A model generated the notes under the pieces. The model saw nothing but the letters and a program-made list of their open reading frames with translations. It ran no database searches and had not been told where the DNA came from. A stretch of 64,000 bases of DNA from Bombyx mori. Taxonomy: Eukaryota; Arthropoda; Insecta; Lepidoptera; Bombycidae. The DNA is taken from contig NC_085111.1 in the NCBI RefSeq assembly GCF_030269925.1, positions 4,084,142 to 4,148,141 of the forward strand, read 5' to 3'. Shown one piece after another: positions 20,470-31,687 of this stretch (within the stretch, counting starts at the first letter, position 1; each line of letters begins with the position of its first letter). The translations under genes were made by a program, and so were the position numbers.

Positions 20470-22810
20470 TCACTTCTACCACGTGTGAATTGCACACATT
20501 TTGTTTTTTTTTTAATGATTACGACAAAGGAACGAATTTCTAAATCTCAGATTGTACCTTTTCAAAAATCACGGTAAATTTATTCAAATTACAGTACCAG
20601 CGTAACGAGAAAGAGAAATCACTTTCTTTGCTTTATATTCCCAAGGCAACCTCACTCGTTACATACGGAAATTCGCGTCACATTGTAACAGGAATAAGAT
20701 CTTTGGAGCCAAATTATTGTCTTTTGCTTATTAGAACAAAGGTTTTTCCGGAATTACTCAGTAGTCGGGTAACATAATCCTTCGCGTTCATTTGTTTTGG
20801 TTAGCTCGAGGAAAGAAGGCTGTGTTTAGAATTCTCTGTTTGTGACCGAAATAATTTTGTAACGAAAATTTATTTGCTATTGTTTCCTTAATCAAAATTA
20901 GCTGAAAGCAATTTTGGTACAATTTACTTGACTGCTTGATAACATTTTTTGAAATAAGTGAATTTATTCTGGGATTTACAGTGACAGTAAAAAAGAAATT
21001 TACATGAACTAATAATTGGAATGTACGCTTTACAGTCCAAACAAGCGAAATCTTATCTTAAAATAAACAGTGTTTGTAACATTTAATAAATCTTAATTAT
21101 TAGTTACTGTATTATTCAATACCGCATTTCAAAACGCTAGGCGTTATATGTTGGCACAGAATTTATAGACTGGAGTGTATTGGGATAGTTTTTTTTATCA
21201 AATGTGGCGTATTGTACGAACGCAGCCATGATCATTCCATTTTTTCATGTATAAAGTTCAATCAGCCAAAAACCTTGTGTAATTTGTAAAAGTTGTATTA
21301 TTCGGTAATAATCAGAAAAAAGGTGTACAGAATACACGAAGGTGTTCATCTTTAACAACAAGTCAGGAAAATAAGGAACTTGCAAAAGTAATAAATTATT
21401 AGCATGATTTTAAAAAACTCATCTTAGGGGAAATGTGCAAATCGCTCCTACCACTAGTACCCTCAAAATGTTAATTAGGCGTGTTGTAAAAAAAAAAAAC
21501 ATCACTACAGAAATATTATATTATATAATTAAATAAATATTTGAAATATTTGAAATAGCAAAAATACAAGTTAAAAGTATTATCTGTAGGAATATTTTAT
21601 GAACACAATCGCTTACAGGAAGCATGTTATTATTTATTCACTAAAACGATCTCAACAACTACTTGATTGCGCCGGAAAAAATCAAATAAAAAGTTACAGC
21701 AGTGTGAGACAAGCTAAATTCATTGAGATACAAGAGCCGGGTCTATTCTCAAGGCACTCGTTATTTTTGTAACGATAAGTGGAATCGATTAGTTATATCG
21801 GTGTCTTGAGACTCCGCTCAGCAGTCGCGATCTATGTATCGATTATCGATCGCTTAACCCTTAGAATTGCCTACTGCTGTAATAAAATGTTTTTCTAAAT
21901 GTACTTACATAAGGTACTTTGGAGAGCGTGTATTGTGGCCAATTTATTATTCATAAAAAAACGTTTTTAGGTATTCAGGAATTTCAGATAGCTTTGACCT
22001 GAAGTTAGACGTTCCGAAGAGGAAATAATAAAAATAAACATAATTAAAAATTCATGACAAAAAATAAAGATAATAAGTTTTGTCAAAAGTAATATTTTAT
22101 TTGCAAGTGCAAGATGTTTAGAGGGTTTGAATAAAATACAAAAAAAATGAGAAATATATATTACAATTTAAATATAGTACATATTAAGAATCTAATCATC
22201 GCCATCCCAACTCCATTCAGTTGTTACCATCGCTTTTGTGCGTTTATCCTCATTATCTTCCTTTTATAAGGCCCATGTTGAGCGATCACGTCTTAATAGT
22301 GTATGTCATGTCAATGGCATCACACATTGATCAAACACTTTGAGAGTGCAGTAGTAGGTATCCGTTGATTGAGAATGGTAATCGTAATTTTAAATACTCC
22401 ATTCGTTAATTTTCCAAACGTTTCGACAGTCAAACTAAACGAAGAAAATCTATATTAAATTTCTTAAATTCCGAAATCCGAAAATCCAGATAAATTGGAT
22501 AGGTAACAAGTTGGATCTGCTGAGGCCGTAATGAACGAAATTCCACACATTCCGGGATGCGAAGACAGTGCAGGTGAAAGGTCGTTTATTGGATTTCGCC
22601 TTCTTGTGAACTCTGAGATCTTTTGAGGGAAAATTTTATTGAGTTTTTCCTCGGATTCGTGTCGCTGGAATAGTTGGGATAAGTTATCACCGAAACGAAT
22701 TGTTTTGACTTCTTATCAGTGTGTTTTGGTTTACGATATATTTGTGTTATTTGAAGCAGATCTCCCCTTTCGAGTTGTTAAACGGAGATCATAGCTTATA
22801 ACTTATATAT
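20470..22810. other. Unique AT-rich DNA
   Basis: No repeats or genes are recognised. A palindromic ATCGATTATCGAT lies near 21837-21850, resembling DREF-type TATCGATA sites. Confidence 0.35.
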
Positions 22811-22813
22811 ACA

Positions 22814-22890
22814 CTAGCGGCACGATCCGGCTCAGCTCGGGTCTTTAACAAAAATTTCAACGATATTTGACGTTGTTTTTTTTTTTTTAA
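22814..22890 (-). mobile_element. Helitron 3' end fragment (family H4)
   Basis: On the minus strand the sequence ends '...gccggatcgtgccgctag' followed by T, with a GC-rich potential hairpin just before the CTAG. Only about 75 bp can be delimited; the rest has decayed. Confidence 0.45.
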
Positions 22891-24715
22891 TAAAGGAACA
22901 CTTATTGCGGCATAATTGTAAAATTATAATAGTTAGACATATTATTATGCTGTCCGACACTTTTTGTAAGTAATAATGTGTTCTACAAAGTCGTAGTACA
23001 TTATTTTATTCTATCATGAATAGTTTTCGCTGGGCACGCGATGTAAAAAATATTTTTGAGTAATTTTTTTACACCTTCACACCAGAAAGCAAAATTGTCT
23101 CCCTGAAGAAATTGACATGGCATGGTATGGTACCTACCCGTGCTGACTCAAAATACCTCCGCCAAAATACAAAAATCCGGCTAACGAGTGCATTACTGTG
23201 GTACTCAGAATTATTACTCAAAGAATCCTTCTACGCGTTGCGCCTGTGAATTTCTTAATCGCCTTCTACAATATCCATTAAAACAGATAGGGTAAAGTTA
23301 TTCCAAGCTAACATCACACAATTTTCTTTGGTTTTTCTTCACAAATCCAATTAAATTACTCAAAAGATCTGAATCTAGTGACAATATTCAATGCTTTTAA
23401 CTAGTTTAATGTAATTTCTTCATAAATTGCAGTGGAAGGCTGAAGTTAATTAAACAGTTTATATTCGTTTATGTAGCTAGGAGTGCAGTCGAGTATAAAC
23501 ATTTTAATATACGTTGATACTTTGTATTTTATGGGCTCTTATAGCAAGACATTGAAACAATGTACACAAGATTTAGAAGCTTTCGCGAACGTAAAACATT
23601 ATAGCGTAACCTAAACAAGTTTGATAGTAGTAGTAAACTTAATACGAGCTGTGTTTGAATACGGAAAATATTAATTAGATTTATTGTAGGAGCATCCATG
23701 ACTGATAGCATCTCCTTTATTTCTTCCACGAAACTTTGAAATATTTTCTGGAGTGGGCGGTAAAGGAGATGCAATTTAATATAATAGTATTTGGAAGCTT
23801 AACCTTATATCTACGTTGGAGGTGATACACACCGTGTATTGGGATTTAAAAACTACTTACTGATAAGTTAAGATAATTTAGTGGCATAGGCTGGAGCTAG
23901 CTGGGGTAGCGTCATTGTTGTACTGTTTAACAACATATAGTTTTTGTTTAAAAAACTCCAAGAAGAATCAATTTTCAGTTTAGGATTAAAGGAGAATGAT
24001 CAAAAGTCATCTAGCAAAGTTGCATGTTGCAGAATCAAAATAACATCGAAATAGTTTTCTCATTTGTTACAATCAATTTCACTACAGAAATGTTTTGTAC
24101 AGGACCGGAATTATGATTTTAAGATTAATAAATAGTACATCAACAATTGTTCGCATCATTTCCGTATTAAAGTCATGACATGACGTTTCGTTCTCTCTAT
24201 TTAGACATATTACTCATGCATGAGTTTTTAGACTCAATCTCACAAAAATGATATCAAAATCTTGTACAGTTAAATAACTAGGTATATTATATTATTATAT
24301 AATATTTTACAACGTATTGAATTATGATTTTATCACGCAGACGCAATTGTCAAGCTTAATTATGGGGAAGCGAACACTTTTATTCGACAATATATAAAGC
24401 GTAGTCTATAATAAATAAAGATTTATTGTGCAACAATTTAAGACGGAATTCCATACATATGTTGTCATTGTCCTTTGAGGTATGATTATCATTGACATCG
24501 TTTTGTAATCTATAGATGTTATTCACTATTGATCAAATAATTTTATCAGTATTCGTTACGTTTTTAGATAAAAAATTTTTAAACACGCATTTTTGCAATG
24601 TCATAAGTACAGTCAAGTCGCTAAGAATTTCTCACAAACGCTCCGTTTGAAGAAGGATATGTCGTAGCGCTCACAAAATACCATAATGCGGAGCCCAATC
24701 AAGACTCATTCATTC
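22891..24715. other. Unique AT-rich DNA
   Basis: No supported gene. A short Bm1 scrap ('gtacctacccgtgctgactc') is visible near 23130-23150. Confidence 0.4.
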
Positions 24716-24719
24716 TAGA

Positions 24720-24950
24720 AGCAATTCTATAGCGATTTCAGTTCGCGGCAAATGTCTATTTCAAGTTGAAATCTAGTTAACTTCCCTTAGTATTGTGCGT
24801 CCAATTAAAATTTTCCATATCGGACGCGGCGGGGTGTCGTTTTTACAGGCGCCGAGCGTCGGGAACAACTTTCCTAATTACGCGAGGCTGGCTGGGTGCG
24901 ATGTGTGGCTCCATCGTTCTGTTGCACATGTTTTGTGATTTCTTTTCAAA
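24720..24950. promoter_or_regulatory. CpG-richer unique block
   Basis: Unique sequence with raised GC and CpG ('atcggacgcggcggggtgtc', 'caggcgccgagcgtcgggaa') in AT-rich surroundings. No repeat match was seen. A conserved non-coding or promoter-type element is possible. No ORF supports coding. Confidence 0.2.
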
Positions 24951-25760
24951 AAAAAACATCCAAACTGTTTTTGGAACGAAGTTCCTTGTGGGACGATGCG
25001 GAGGGGTACACTAACCGGGAAAAGCGTCCGTAACGTAAGATTTTAATTATTTATGTATAGTCTTAGTATGATTTCTATACAGTGTCTAATGTATAGTCTA
25101 CGTGACGGCGGTTATAATTTTTTTTTTTTATAATTTGGAAATCGTCAACAAAAATAATATGCTTGAATATTGCGACGTATGTATGTAATTGAATTTCACT
25201 AACAATAAATATGTTAACAGTTAGATCAGAAACAACAAGAAAAAATGAAAGGTTTTACTCAATTCTAATAAAATTTACAAAAATAATTACGTCGAAACCA
25301 GTTACCATTTTTTTCTCTCTCCAACATTGATTTCGATTTTTTCGAACAAATTATTTACAGGGTACATTTTTATTGCTGAAGCGAAAGCTGAACGTCACAT
25401 ACAAGCAATCACTCCGGACCGGCGATATGAACTCGTCAAAGAAAAGTGAAATTGCTCGACGTCACAAATAAATGTGGCGCAAACAACACGGCAATAAAGA
25501 TTTATTGCTGAGATTTTTTACGGGAGGTCATATTTGTGGCTTAAGTCATAAAAATTACGTGAGTTAATTTGGAAATGTTGACATGGGTTTGAGAGCTTTA
25601 TGAATGAGGAAGTCAGAAATAACTACTAGAATTGACCTATGCATTGCAGTGCATTGATTCGACTTTTAGAACTAATATTAAAATAACTTTCTAGAATAAT
25701 AATAATATGTAGGTATTATATAATAATTTATTTAAATAACTTTTAAGTATTATAACCTTC
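24951..25760. other. Unique DNA with a palindrome
   Basis: Mostly unique. It includes an isolated GGAACGAAGTTCCTT palindromic motif at 24973-24987 and a perfect inverted repeat GCAATAAA-GA-TTTATTGC at 25491-25508. Confidence 0.4.
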
Positions 25761-26110
25761 TTTTTTTTATTGCCCGCGTAGGCAGACTAGCATACGGCCT
25801 ACCTGATGGTGAGTGGTTACCGTCGCTCAGGACTTCAGCAATGCCAGGAGCAGAGCCAAGCCGCTGCCTACCGTTTAATACTCTTCACAGGCCTCGTTTG
25901 AGGAAGACCATTTCGTAGCGCTCGGGAATCACCGTAGAGGAGAATTCATAGATGGTATGTGACAAAAAAGATCTTTGGGTCACTGTGGATGAATGAAATG
26001 GCTCCAGGTAGTGTGGATGAACTCTACTCCGATGGCGGGCGGTGCGATGGTAAAAACGTGGTGATGGTATAATCTCAAACAATTCCTCAGAGCATAAATA
26101 TGCTCATATG
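25761..26110 (-). pseudogene. CR1/jockey-like LINE C-terminus and tail
   Basis: In minus orientation the segment encodes a decayed reverse-transcriptase C-terminus (RFYHRTARHRSRVHPHYLEP, later 'VIPERYEMVFLKRGL'). A 3' UTR and T-run (complement of the A-tail) lie at 25761-25768. The 'ERYDMxFFKRGL' type ending is common at the C-terminus of CR1/jockey-superfamily LINE proteins. Frame breaks make it non-functional, and it is strongly 5'-truncated. Same family as 41696-42022. Confidence 0.75.
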
Positions 26111-26436
26111 CATAAATCATCTCCCACTATCCGTACATTAGAAATCAATTCGCTTCAAGTTTGTAACTTAAAGATACTTTTCGAAATTCGAAAAAAAAAA
26201 AGTTAATGAACTGACGAACGAGGGCGTTGGTGGCGTCGCTATGGTGATTATTTGAGAGCGCCTAAAATATTTGCCATTATACCCACCTGTATAAACTAAG
26301 AACCTTGTTCATTTTAATGCGAATAACGAAACAAAAATACTTACCTGATTGTGGATGCCCTTGTTTTTCGAGTTCTATTTTTTTTTTTTTTTCTTAATGT
26401 ACTGCGTAAAGATTCGCATTAAGTTAAGAGAAATTA
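26111..26436. other. Unique spacer
   Basis: No gene or repeat is recognised. Confidence 0.4.
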
Positions 26437-26575
26437 AGAGGAAAAGGTAGACCTAAGAAGAAATGGATAGATTGCGTGAAAGGCAATATGTGTAAGAGGG
26501 GAGTGAGCGAAGAAATGGTATATGATAGATAAGTATGGTAGGAGAAAACATGTTGCGCCAACCCCAGGTGACTGG
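26437..26575 (+). pseudogene. RTE-like endonuclease-reverse transcriptase C-terminus
   Basis: The plus-strand frame reads GRPKKKWIDCV, then KRGVSEEMVYDR, a stop, VW, another stop, EKTCCANPR. The pattern 'GRPKxRWxDC...GVSEEM...DRxxW+xKTxCADP' is the usual C-terminus of the endonuclease-reverse transcriptases annotated in moths (probably RTE-type LINEs). Two in-frame stops show it is dead. The frames on the opposite strand are shadows. Confidence 0.7.
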
Positions 26576-27355
26576 GAGAATGGCAGGAGAATGAAAATTG
26601 GCATTAAGTTCATTTCTTGAAAAACTGTAACTAAAAACATCAAAAGTTTGTGCTATTAAACGCGAGGACATAAAAAAAATAACGAACGTAGCATTTAAAG
26701 CAAATACATAATGCTGTGGCTGATACAGTAATGACATAACCTATTTCCTGTTGGAATTATGCAGCAGCTTCGCTATGACTGTGTGGCGATTAGCCATAGT
26801 GATTATTTACATGCAGTTGGGCTGAATGATCGTATGCCTCGTAAAATAAAATAAAAATGCTACTTTTGTAACTATTTTTGAACGATAGCGTCACAACTGT
26901 GTGGTGCCTGCCTATGTCATCTTTGCTGAATGGTATGAAATATATAGGTAAAAAACACTATAAAAAGTCTAATAGACTCTAATTTATATTTGTATGTATG
27001 ATCAATTATATTTCTATAAATGAATAGTACCTACACATGATTTAATTAGCTTAAACTATTTGTGCTAAATTCTGTTAGTCAATATAATAAAATCCTGTAT
27101 TCAAAACTGTAAACTTACCTGCAAGGTTTCGCTTTGGTTTGAATATTAAGTTTTGTTAGAACAGTATTATAAGAAATAAATTACTAAGTTATTTATAATA
27201 TTCTGTTTACGGCAAACATTCATTAGTCGACAAAACTGAATGATATTTGTGTTTCTTGCTAAGTTAATCGAGAATCGGTTATAAATACGTAAATTAATAT
27301 ACTTTTTTTTTCAAGCCGTTCAAGTTCATTCAATTAATCTTCTCATTCATTAAAA
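26576..27355. other. Unique AT-rich DNA
   Basis: No gene or repeat is recognised. Confidence 0.4.
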
Positions 27356-27359
27356 ACAG

Positions 27360-27850
27360 CCTCAAAAAGCTACAACAATCCAAAGTTATGCTAACGCGTT
27401 TCGTGCTCAGCTTCGTACGTTACGTTAAGCGCAAACCTTTTTAACGGTAAGCAAACTTTGCCCATTAAGCTTCACGTATACATGAACAAAGCTCATTATC
27501 GCGTCGCGCCGTTCTCACGCAAAAGCATCGCATCACAAAACGCAACCTTCGCATACATTTGCATCAGCATTCCCTTAATAGTGCTGCAAGACTGCCAAAT
27601 CGGTACAGTCCGCGTTAAATGCCAAAACAGCCGGCGGTGCCAGCCGAGGCGTGCCAAATATTCATTGTGCTCGCACCCCTAATGATCCGATACGGTGTGT
27701 CTGCGTCTTTATTGACCGTTCTACACACAGCTTTCGGTTTGTTTGTACATATTAGAATGCATGCAGATTTTTTTGACAGGTACATGGTCTTTTTGACAGG
27801 TACAGGTACACACTACCAGCCGTACTCGCCCGCTTTGCTGGGCATTTAAA
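27360..27850. promoter_or_regulatory. CpG-richer unique block
   Basis: A long unique stretch with many CpG and without matches to local repeats ('acgcgtttcgtgctcagctt', 'cagccggcggtgccagccga'). It contains a tandem 20-bp repeat including TTTTTGACAGGTACA at 27770-27784 and 27790-27804. Short overlapping frames exist on the plus strand without motif support. A conserved non-coding element is possible. Confidence 0.2.
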
Positions 27851-27926
27851 ATTAACATTATTATTTATTTTCATTATTATTAGGGAGTCCAACATTCATA
27901 TAAATATTAGCCTAACCATTAAGTAC

Positions 27927-28040
27927 TTTTTTTTATTGCCCTTGTAGCCAGATGAGCTTACGGCCCACCTGATGGTGAGTGGTTGGCGTCGCCCATGGAC
28001 TTCAGCAATGCCTGGAGCAGAGCTAAGCCACTGCCTACCG
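27927..28040 (-). mobile_element. CR1/jockey-like LINE 3' tail
   Basis: T-run then 'attgcccttgtagccagatg' through 'aagccactgcctaccg', the complement of the LINE 3' UTR. The following 28041-28110 ('accaagtttcaagtcaatcg') looks like a separate interspersed repeat. Confidence 0.75.
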
Positions 28041-28355
28041 CATGGATACCAAGTTTCAAGTCAATCGGATGCATGGTTCAGTAGTTATAACGGAACATCC
28101 GTAAAAGCCACTGTAGATTGAGATATTAGTTTAGAATTATAGATACGTAAACGAAAATTATGCGAGTTATTACTCATCTTTACTGTTCAAATTAGTGGCG
28201 GTCACCAAAAAACTATGAAATCGTGATAGATGTAAAAGTATTTCTTTATTACTAGTCAAGACAACCAAACTCACGATATAGAGCATAGCGGAGTATAAAA
28301 TACCTTAAGGTTAGTCAGTCAGTTCTACTATTTAATTATTATTTTTATCATCACA

Positions 28356-28635
28356 CTAGCTGACACGGCAGATTTCGTAGTGCCTCAATCGATAAATAAA
28401 AGACCTAAACTTTTGTATAAAATAAACTTAAAACAAACCAAAGGAATCCGTCCGACGGGGGGCAAACAAAATTGTAATTTTTGTTTAATTCTGAGCATTT
28501 TCATATTTATCTACCTTTTAAACCTTCTCTGGACTTCCACAAGTAATTCAAGACCAAAATTAGTCAAATCGGTCCAGCCGTTCTCGAGTTTTAGCGAGAC
28601 TAACGAACATCAATTCATTTTTATATATATATAGA
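28356..28635 (-). mobile_element. Non-autonomous Helitron (family H1), intact ends
   Basis: The cleanest copy. The minus-strand 5' end TCTATATATATA is preceded by A, and the 3' end is CTAG (complement at 28356-28359) followed by T, as expected for insertion at an AT dinucleotide. About 280 bp, with no coding capacity. The plus-strand ORF overlapping it recurs in other copies and is not a gene. Confidence 0.88.
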
Positions 28636-29169
28636 TTATGATATCAGGTTTCCATAATGTTTAAATGCAATTGTTGACGTCACATCCCGCCAGTCGCTGC
28701 TTAGAGACTAGTACTTATGAATATCTTTACACGAACGCATCAACGTTGAATGCTAACGATCTAATACAGCGAAAACAATAAATAATCGGTAATATACTCA
28801 AAGATCGTTATGAAGAACACCATTTGTAGTCAAGACAACATAGTCATATGTCTGGTATGAGCCCATAACCGGAGACATCGCTCCGAGGCCCCTACTACAA
28901 AACACCAATTCTAACCTTATACAACACATTCGGAAAATGATCTGTAAATTAAGCACGATTTATTCACCCCTCGAAATTGTCGCTAACTACTGGGATCGAA
29001 CCAGGGACCCCGTTCACGGCGTGACAAGGGACTTTTATTGAAAGAAGAAAAAAAAAACCCGCTTCGCAATTTTACGTTGAAAAGGAGAAAAATTATACGG
29101 GTAACGTGTTGATGATGGATGTCGCGTGGAGGCGGCTTTTAATGAATGCACATATTATTTGAGCTGATG
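28636..29169. other. Unique spacer
   Basis: No gene is recognised. A tRNA B-box-like 'gggatcgaaccagggacccc' lies near 28991-29010 without a tRNA fold. Confidence 0.35.
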
Positions 29170-29384
29170 GTGTTATGTGGTGAATTTTTGGTTTAATATT
29201 ACGTTTATATTATGTGTATTACGTGATTTTGCAGTCAAAGCGGTTTGATTTGGTGACGAATTGTTAAGTGCCCCACGTTAGTCTAGCCATATTAAAAAAT
29301 AAAAAGAAACTCAGCCAGTAACATATTATTTGCTGTTTGTTATTTTCTTGTTATAATAGCGTTCGCTCAGTGCTTGATATTTGA
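29170..29384 (+). repeat. 215-bp tandem duplication, unit 1
   Basis: Begins 'gtgttatgtggtgaattttt' and ends 'gtgcttgatatttga'. It is followed directly by a second, slightly diverged unit at 29385, which is interrupted by a LINE. Confidence 0.85.
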
Positions 29385-29467
29385 GTGTTATGTTGTGAAT
29401 TTTTTGAATAATATCACGTTAATATTATATTTAGTAGTGTATTACGTGATTTTGCAGTCAAAACGGT
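29385..29467 (+). repeat. 215-bp tandem duplication, unit 2 (left part)
   Basis: Matches 29170-29255 with small indels and ends at the LINE target duplication AGTCAAAACGGT (29456-29467). The unit resumes at 30424. Confidence 0.85.
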
Positions 29468-30423
29468 CCCAGCGAAAAGTACTGCGGTGCTATTTCAGAG
29501 GGGAAGCTCCACATGGATTTCCTCCCGGATTAGGAGGAGGAATCTCACACCCCCGATTACTCTCTTTAGACAACCCATACCCTGGGCCAGGAAGTTCAAG
29601 TACCTGGGCGGTACCCTGGATGCATCGATGACATTCCGCCCGCATATGAAATCAGTCCCTGACCGTGCCGCGCTTATTCTCGGTAGACTCTACCCCATGA
29701 TCTGTAAGCGGAGTAAAATGTCCCTTCGAAACAAGGTGACACTTTACAAAACTTGCATAAGACCCGTCATGACTTACGCGAGTGTGGTGTTCGCTCACGC
29801 GGCCCGCACACACATAGACACCCTTCAATCTCTACAATCCCGCTTTTGCAGGTTAGCCGTCCGAGCTCCGTGGTTCGTGAGGAACGTTGACCTACACGAC
29901 GACCTGGGCCTCGAATCTATACAGAAATACATGAAGTCAGCGTCGGAACGGTACTTCGATAAGGCTATGCGTCATGATAATCGCCTTATCGTAGCCGCCG
30001 CTGACTACTCCCCGAATCCTGATCATGCAGGAGCCAGTCACCGTCGACGCCCTGAACACGTCCTTACGGATCCATCAGATCCAATAACCTTTGCATTAGA
30101 CGCCTTTAGCTCTAACACTAGGAGCAGGCTTAGGGCCCCGGTAACCGTATTCGTCGAACTCGACAAAGAGTTCGCCGTGCAACCTAACCCATGAATCAGC
30201 TCGCTGAGTTTCTCGCCGGATCTTCTCAGCGGGCCGCGATTCCGATCCGGTAGTAGATTCATTCGCGAAGCAGCTGCTCTTGAGCTATTAGGTCTCCTTC
30301 GGGGGCGCTCGGGTTGCTGTTAGCAAATCTCACCTCTCCTGGCTGAGCCTTTGCTCGCCCACCTGTCCTGGTGAAACTGGAAACACCTCCGGGCCACCAG
30401 TAATCCATCAATATTAAAAAAAA
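29468..30423 (+). mobile_element. Jockey-type LINE, 5'-truncated, 12-bp TSD
   Basis: A 956-bp insertion made of the last 242 codons of the ORF, a 3' UTR of about 230 bp and an A-tail. Perfect 12-bp duplications AGTCAAAACGGT flank it (29456-29467 and 30424-30435). It is one of the longest and least damaged LINE copies in the window, so relatively young. Its 3' UTR ends 'ccaccagtaatccatcaat', a different terminus from the 'taggtagg' type at 2814-2996 and 61971-62275, so at least two subfamilies are present. Confidence 0.92.
29469..30194 (+). pseudogene. Jockey-type reverse transcriptase, C-terminal fragment
   Basis: C-terminal end of a LINE reverse transcriptase, which in the intact element copies its RNA into DNA at the nick. 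The open frame enters from the 5' truncation point with no true start codon. It contains IPWARKFKYLGGTLDASMTF (the final RT motif region, KYLG.LD), a thumb/connection segment with 'NKVTLYKTCIRPVMTYASVV', and 'RLAVRAPWFVRNVDLHDDL'. It ends ELDKEFAVQPNP at a stop. The palm with the catalytic YADD box and the N-terminal endonuclease are missing, so it cannot act. No frameshift or internal stop is seen in the remaining 242 codons, again pointing to a recent insertion. The overlapping minus-strand frame is a shadow. Confidence 0.92.
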
Positions 30424-30570
30424 AGTCAAAACGGTTTGATTTAGTGACAAATTGTTCAGTGCCACGTTAGTCTAGCAATATTAAAAATAAAAAAATTCTC
30501 AGCCAGTAACATATTTGCTGTTTGTTATTTTCTTGTTATAATAGTGTTCACTCAGTGCTTGAAATTCGAG
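30424..30570 (+). repeat. 215-bp tandem duplication, unit 2 (right part)
   Basis: Resumes the second unit after the LINE: 'ggtttgatttagtgacaaat' matches 'ggtttgatttggtgacgaat' of unit 1, down to 'gtgcttgaaattcgag'. Confidence 0.85.
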
Positions 30571-30641
30571 AATAATTACTGACGCCTCAAAATTAGTTTT
30601 ACGTAATACTCTCTTTTAAAGTTGGAATAAAATATCTTTTA

Positions 30642-31057
30642 CTAGCAGACCCTGCAGACTTCGTAGTGCAAGGATCGATAAATAAAAGACTTAAACTTTT
30701 GTATAAAATAAACTTAAAACAAACAAAAGGAATCCGTCCGAGGGGGGACACATCAAAGGAAAAACAAAATTGTTATTTTTATTTAATTCCGAACATTTTC
30801 ATATTTATCTACCTTTTCTTTGGAATTCCACAAATAACTCAAGACCAAACTTAGTTTTTTTTATTTTTTTTTATTGCCGTACAGGCAGACGAGCATACGG
30901 CCCACCTGATGGTGAGTGGTTACCGTCGCTCATGGACGTCAGCAATGCCAGGGGCAGAGCCAAGCCGCTGCCTACCGTTAAAAAATCGGTCTAGCCGTTC
31001 TTGAGTTTTAGCAAGACTTACGAACAGCAATTCATTTTTATATATACTTTAGATAGA
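30642..31057 (-). mobile_element. Non-autonomous Helitron (H1) carrying a LINE tail
   Basis: An H1 copy with both termini: minus 5' TCTATCTAAAGTATATA preceded by A, and 3' CTAG at 30642-30645 followed by T. It is interrupted at 30855-30979 by a LINE 3' end. The rest aligns closely with 28356-28635. Confidence 0.85.
30855..30979 (-). mobile_element. CR1/jockey-like LINE tail nested in Helitron
   Basis: T-run, 'attgccgtacaggcagacga' and 'aagccgctgcctaccg': the 3' tail of the CR1/jockey-like LINE in minus orientation. It splits the Helitron sequence 'aaaattagt/caaatcgg'. The target duplication is unclear, at most 3-4 bp. Confidence 0.85.
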
Positions 31058-31362
31058 TTACTTAAAGTGAAGCTCGAGCAATTAAATTGAAAATTATGAT
31101 ATTTTGTTACATTTAAATTAATTTTAAACAAGTACTATTAATTAATTTTGACATCGTTCTAACAAACAAAGACGTACGTACTGTATTTCAAAATCACAAA
31201 GAACAAACTTCAGATCGGTCCGGGATTTCATTAGCAACTTCAACAGAATGTACACGGCCTTTCCATAAGTCTATACAAATTCCAGTTATACTTATCTTGT
31301 CACTTTGAATTGTTTATTGACTTGAAATATTTTAATGAGACATCGGGAGCTCTTTGTGTTGA

Positions 31363-31402
31363 GTGTAACGTGTTCGGAGTGTAAACTCCGAACACGTTAC
31401 AC
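31363..31402. repeat. Perfect hairpin, 18-bp arms
   Basis: GTGTAACGTGTTCGGAGT (31363-31380), loop GTAA, then its exact reverse complement (31385-31402). No mismatches in the stem. It matches no transposon terminus in this window. See the finding. Confidence 0.95.
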
Positions 31403-31472
31403 GTTGTAAAGAAATTCGTCAAAATTCAACAGCTGCATAAGTTATAAATATATCTTTCATAGTCATGGTGAT

Positions 31473-31687
31473 CAGTCGACGTCGTCTAAAACACGTCATT
31501 TCGAATCCTCCCGATCCACTAACGGTGCTTTTAGGTACCTCAAGCACCGGTCACAGTTCTCGTCGAATCCGTTACTTGCGACGAAGGGCTCGGCGAGTAA
31601 ATTAACCCAAAGCTCCGTAAGCTCACCTACTAGTTAAGGTTACGCTGAAGTGGTCTTTCAAGACCATGAGCTTAGGTAGGAAAAAAA
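31473..31687 (+). mobile_element. Jockey-type LINE 3' end with internal deletion
   Basis: Begins in the final ORF codons ('tcctcccgatccactaacgg') and ends 'gcttaggtagg' plus A-tail, like 61971-62275. The middle 3' UTR block (the 'ttctcagtgggtcgcg' region, roughly 130-150 bp) is missing between 'gagtaaattaac' and 'gtaagctcacctac'. Confidence 0.8.

Noticed and set aside
22198..22270. Possible last coding exon on the minus strand ending ...TTEWSWDGDD followed by AATAAA
   Set aside because: The frame is only ~23 codons with a weak acceptor, and its sequence faintly resembles the LINE tail block ('gatggtaacaactgaatgg'), so decayed repeat is more likely.
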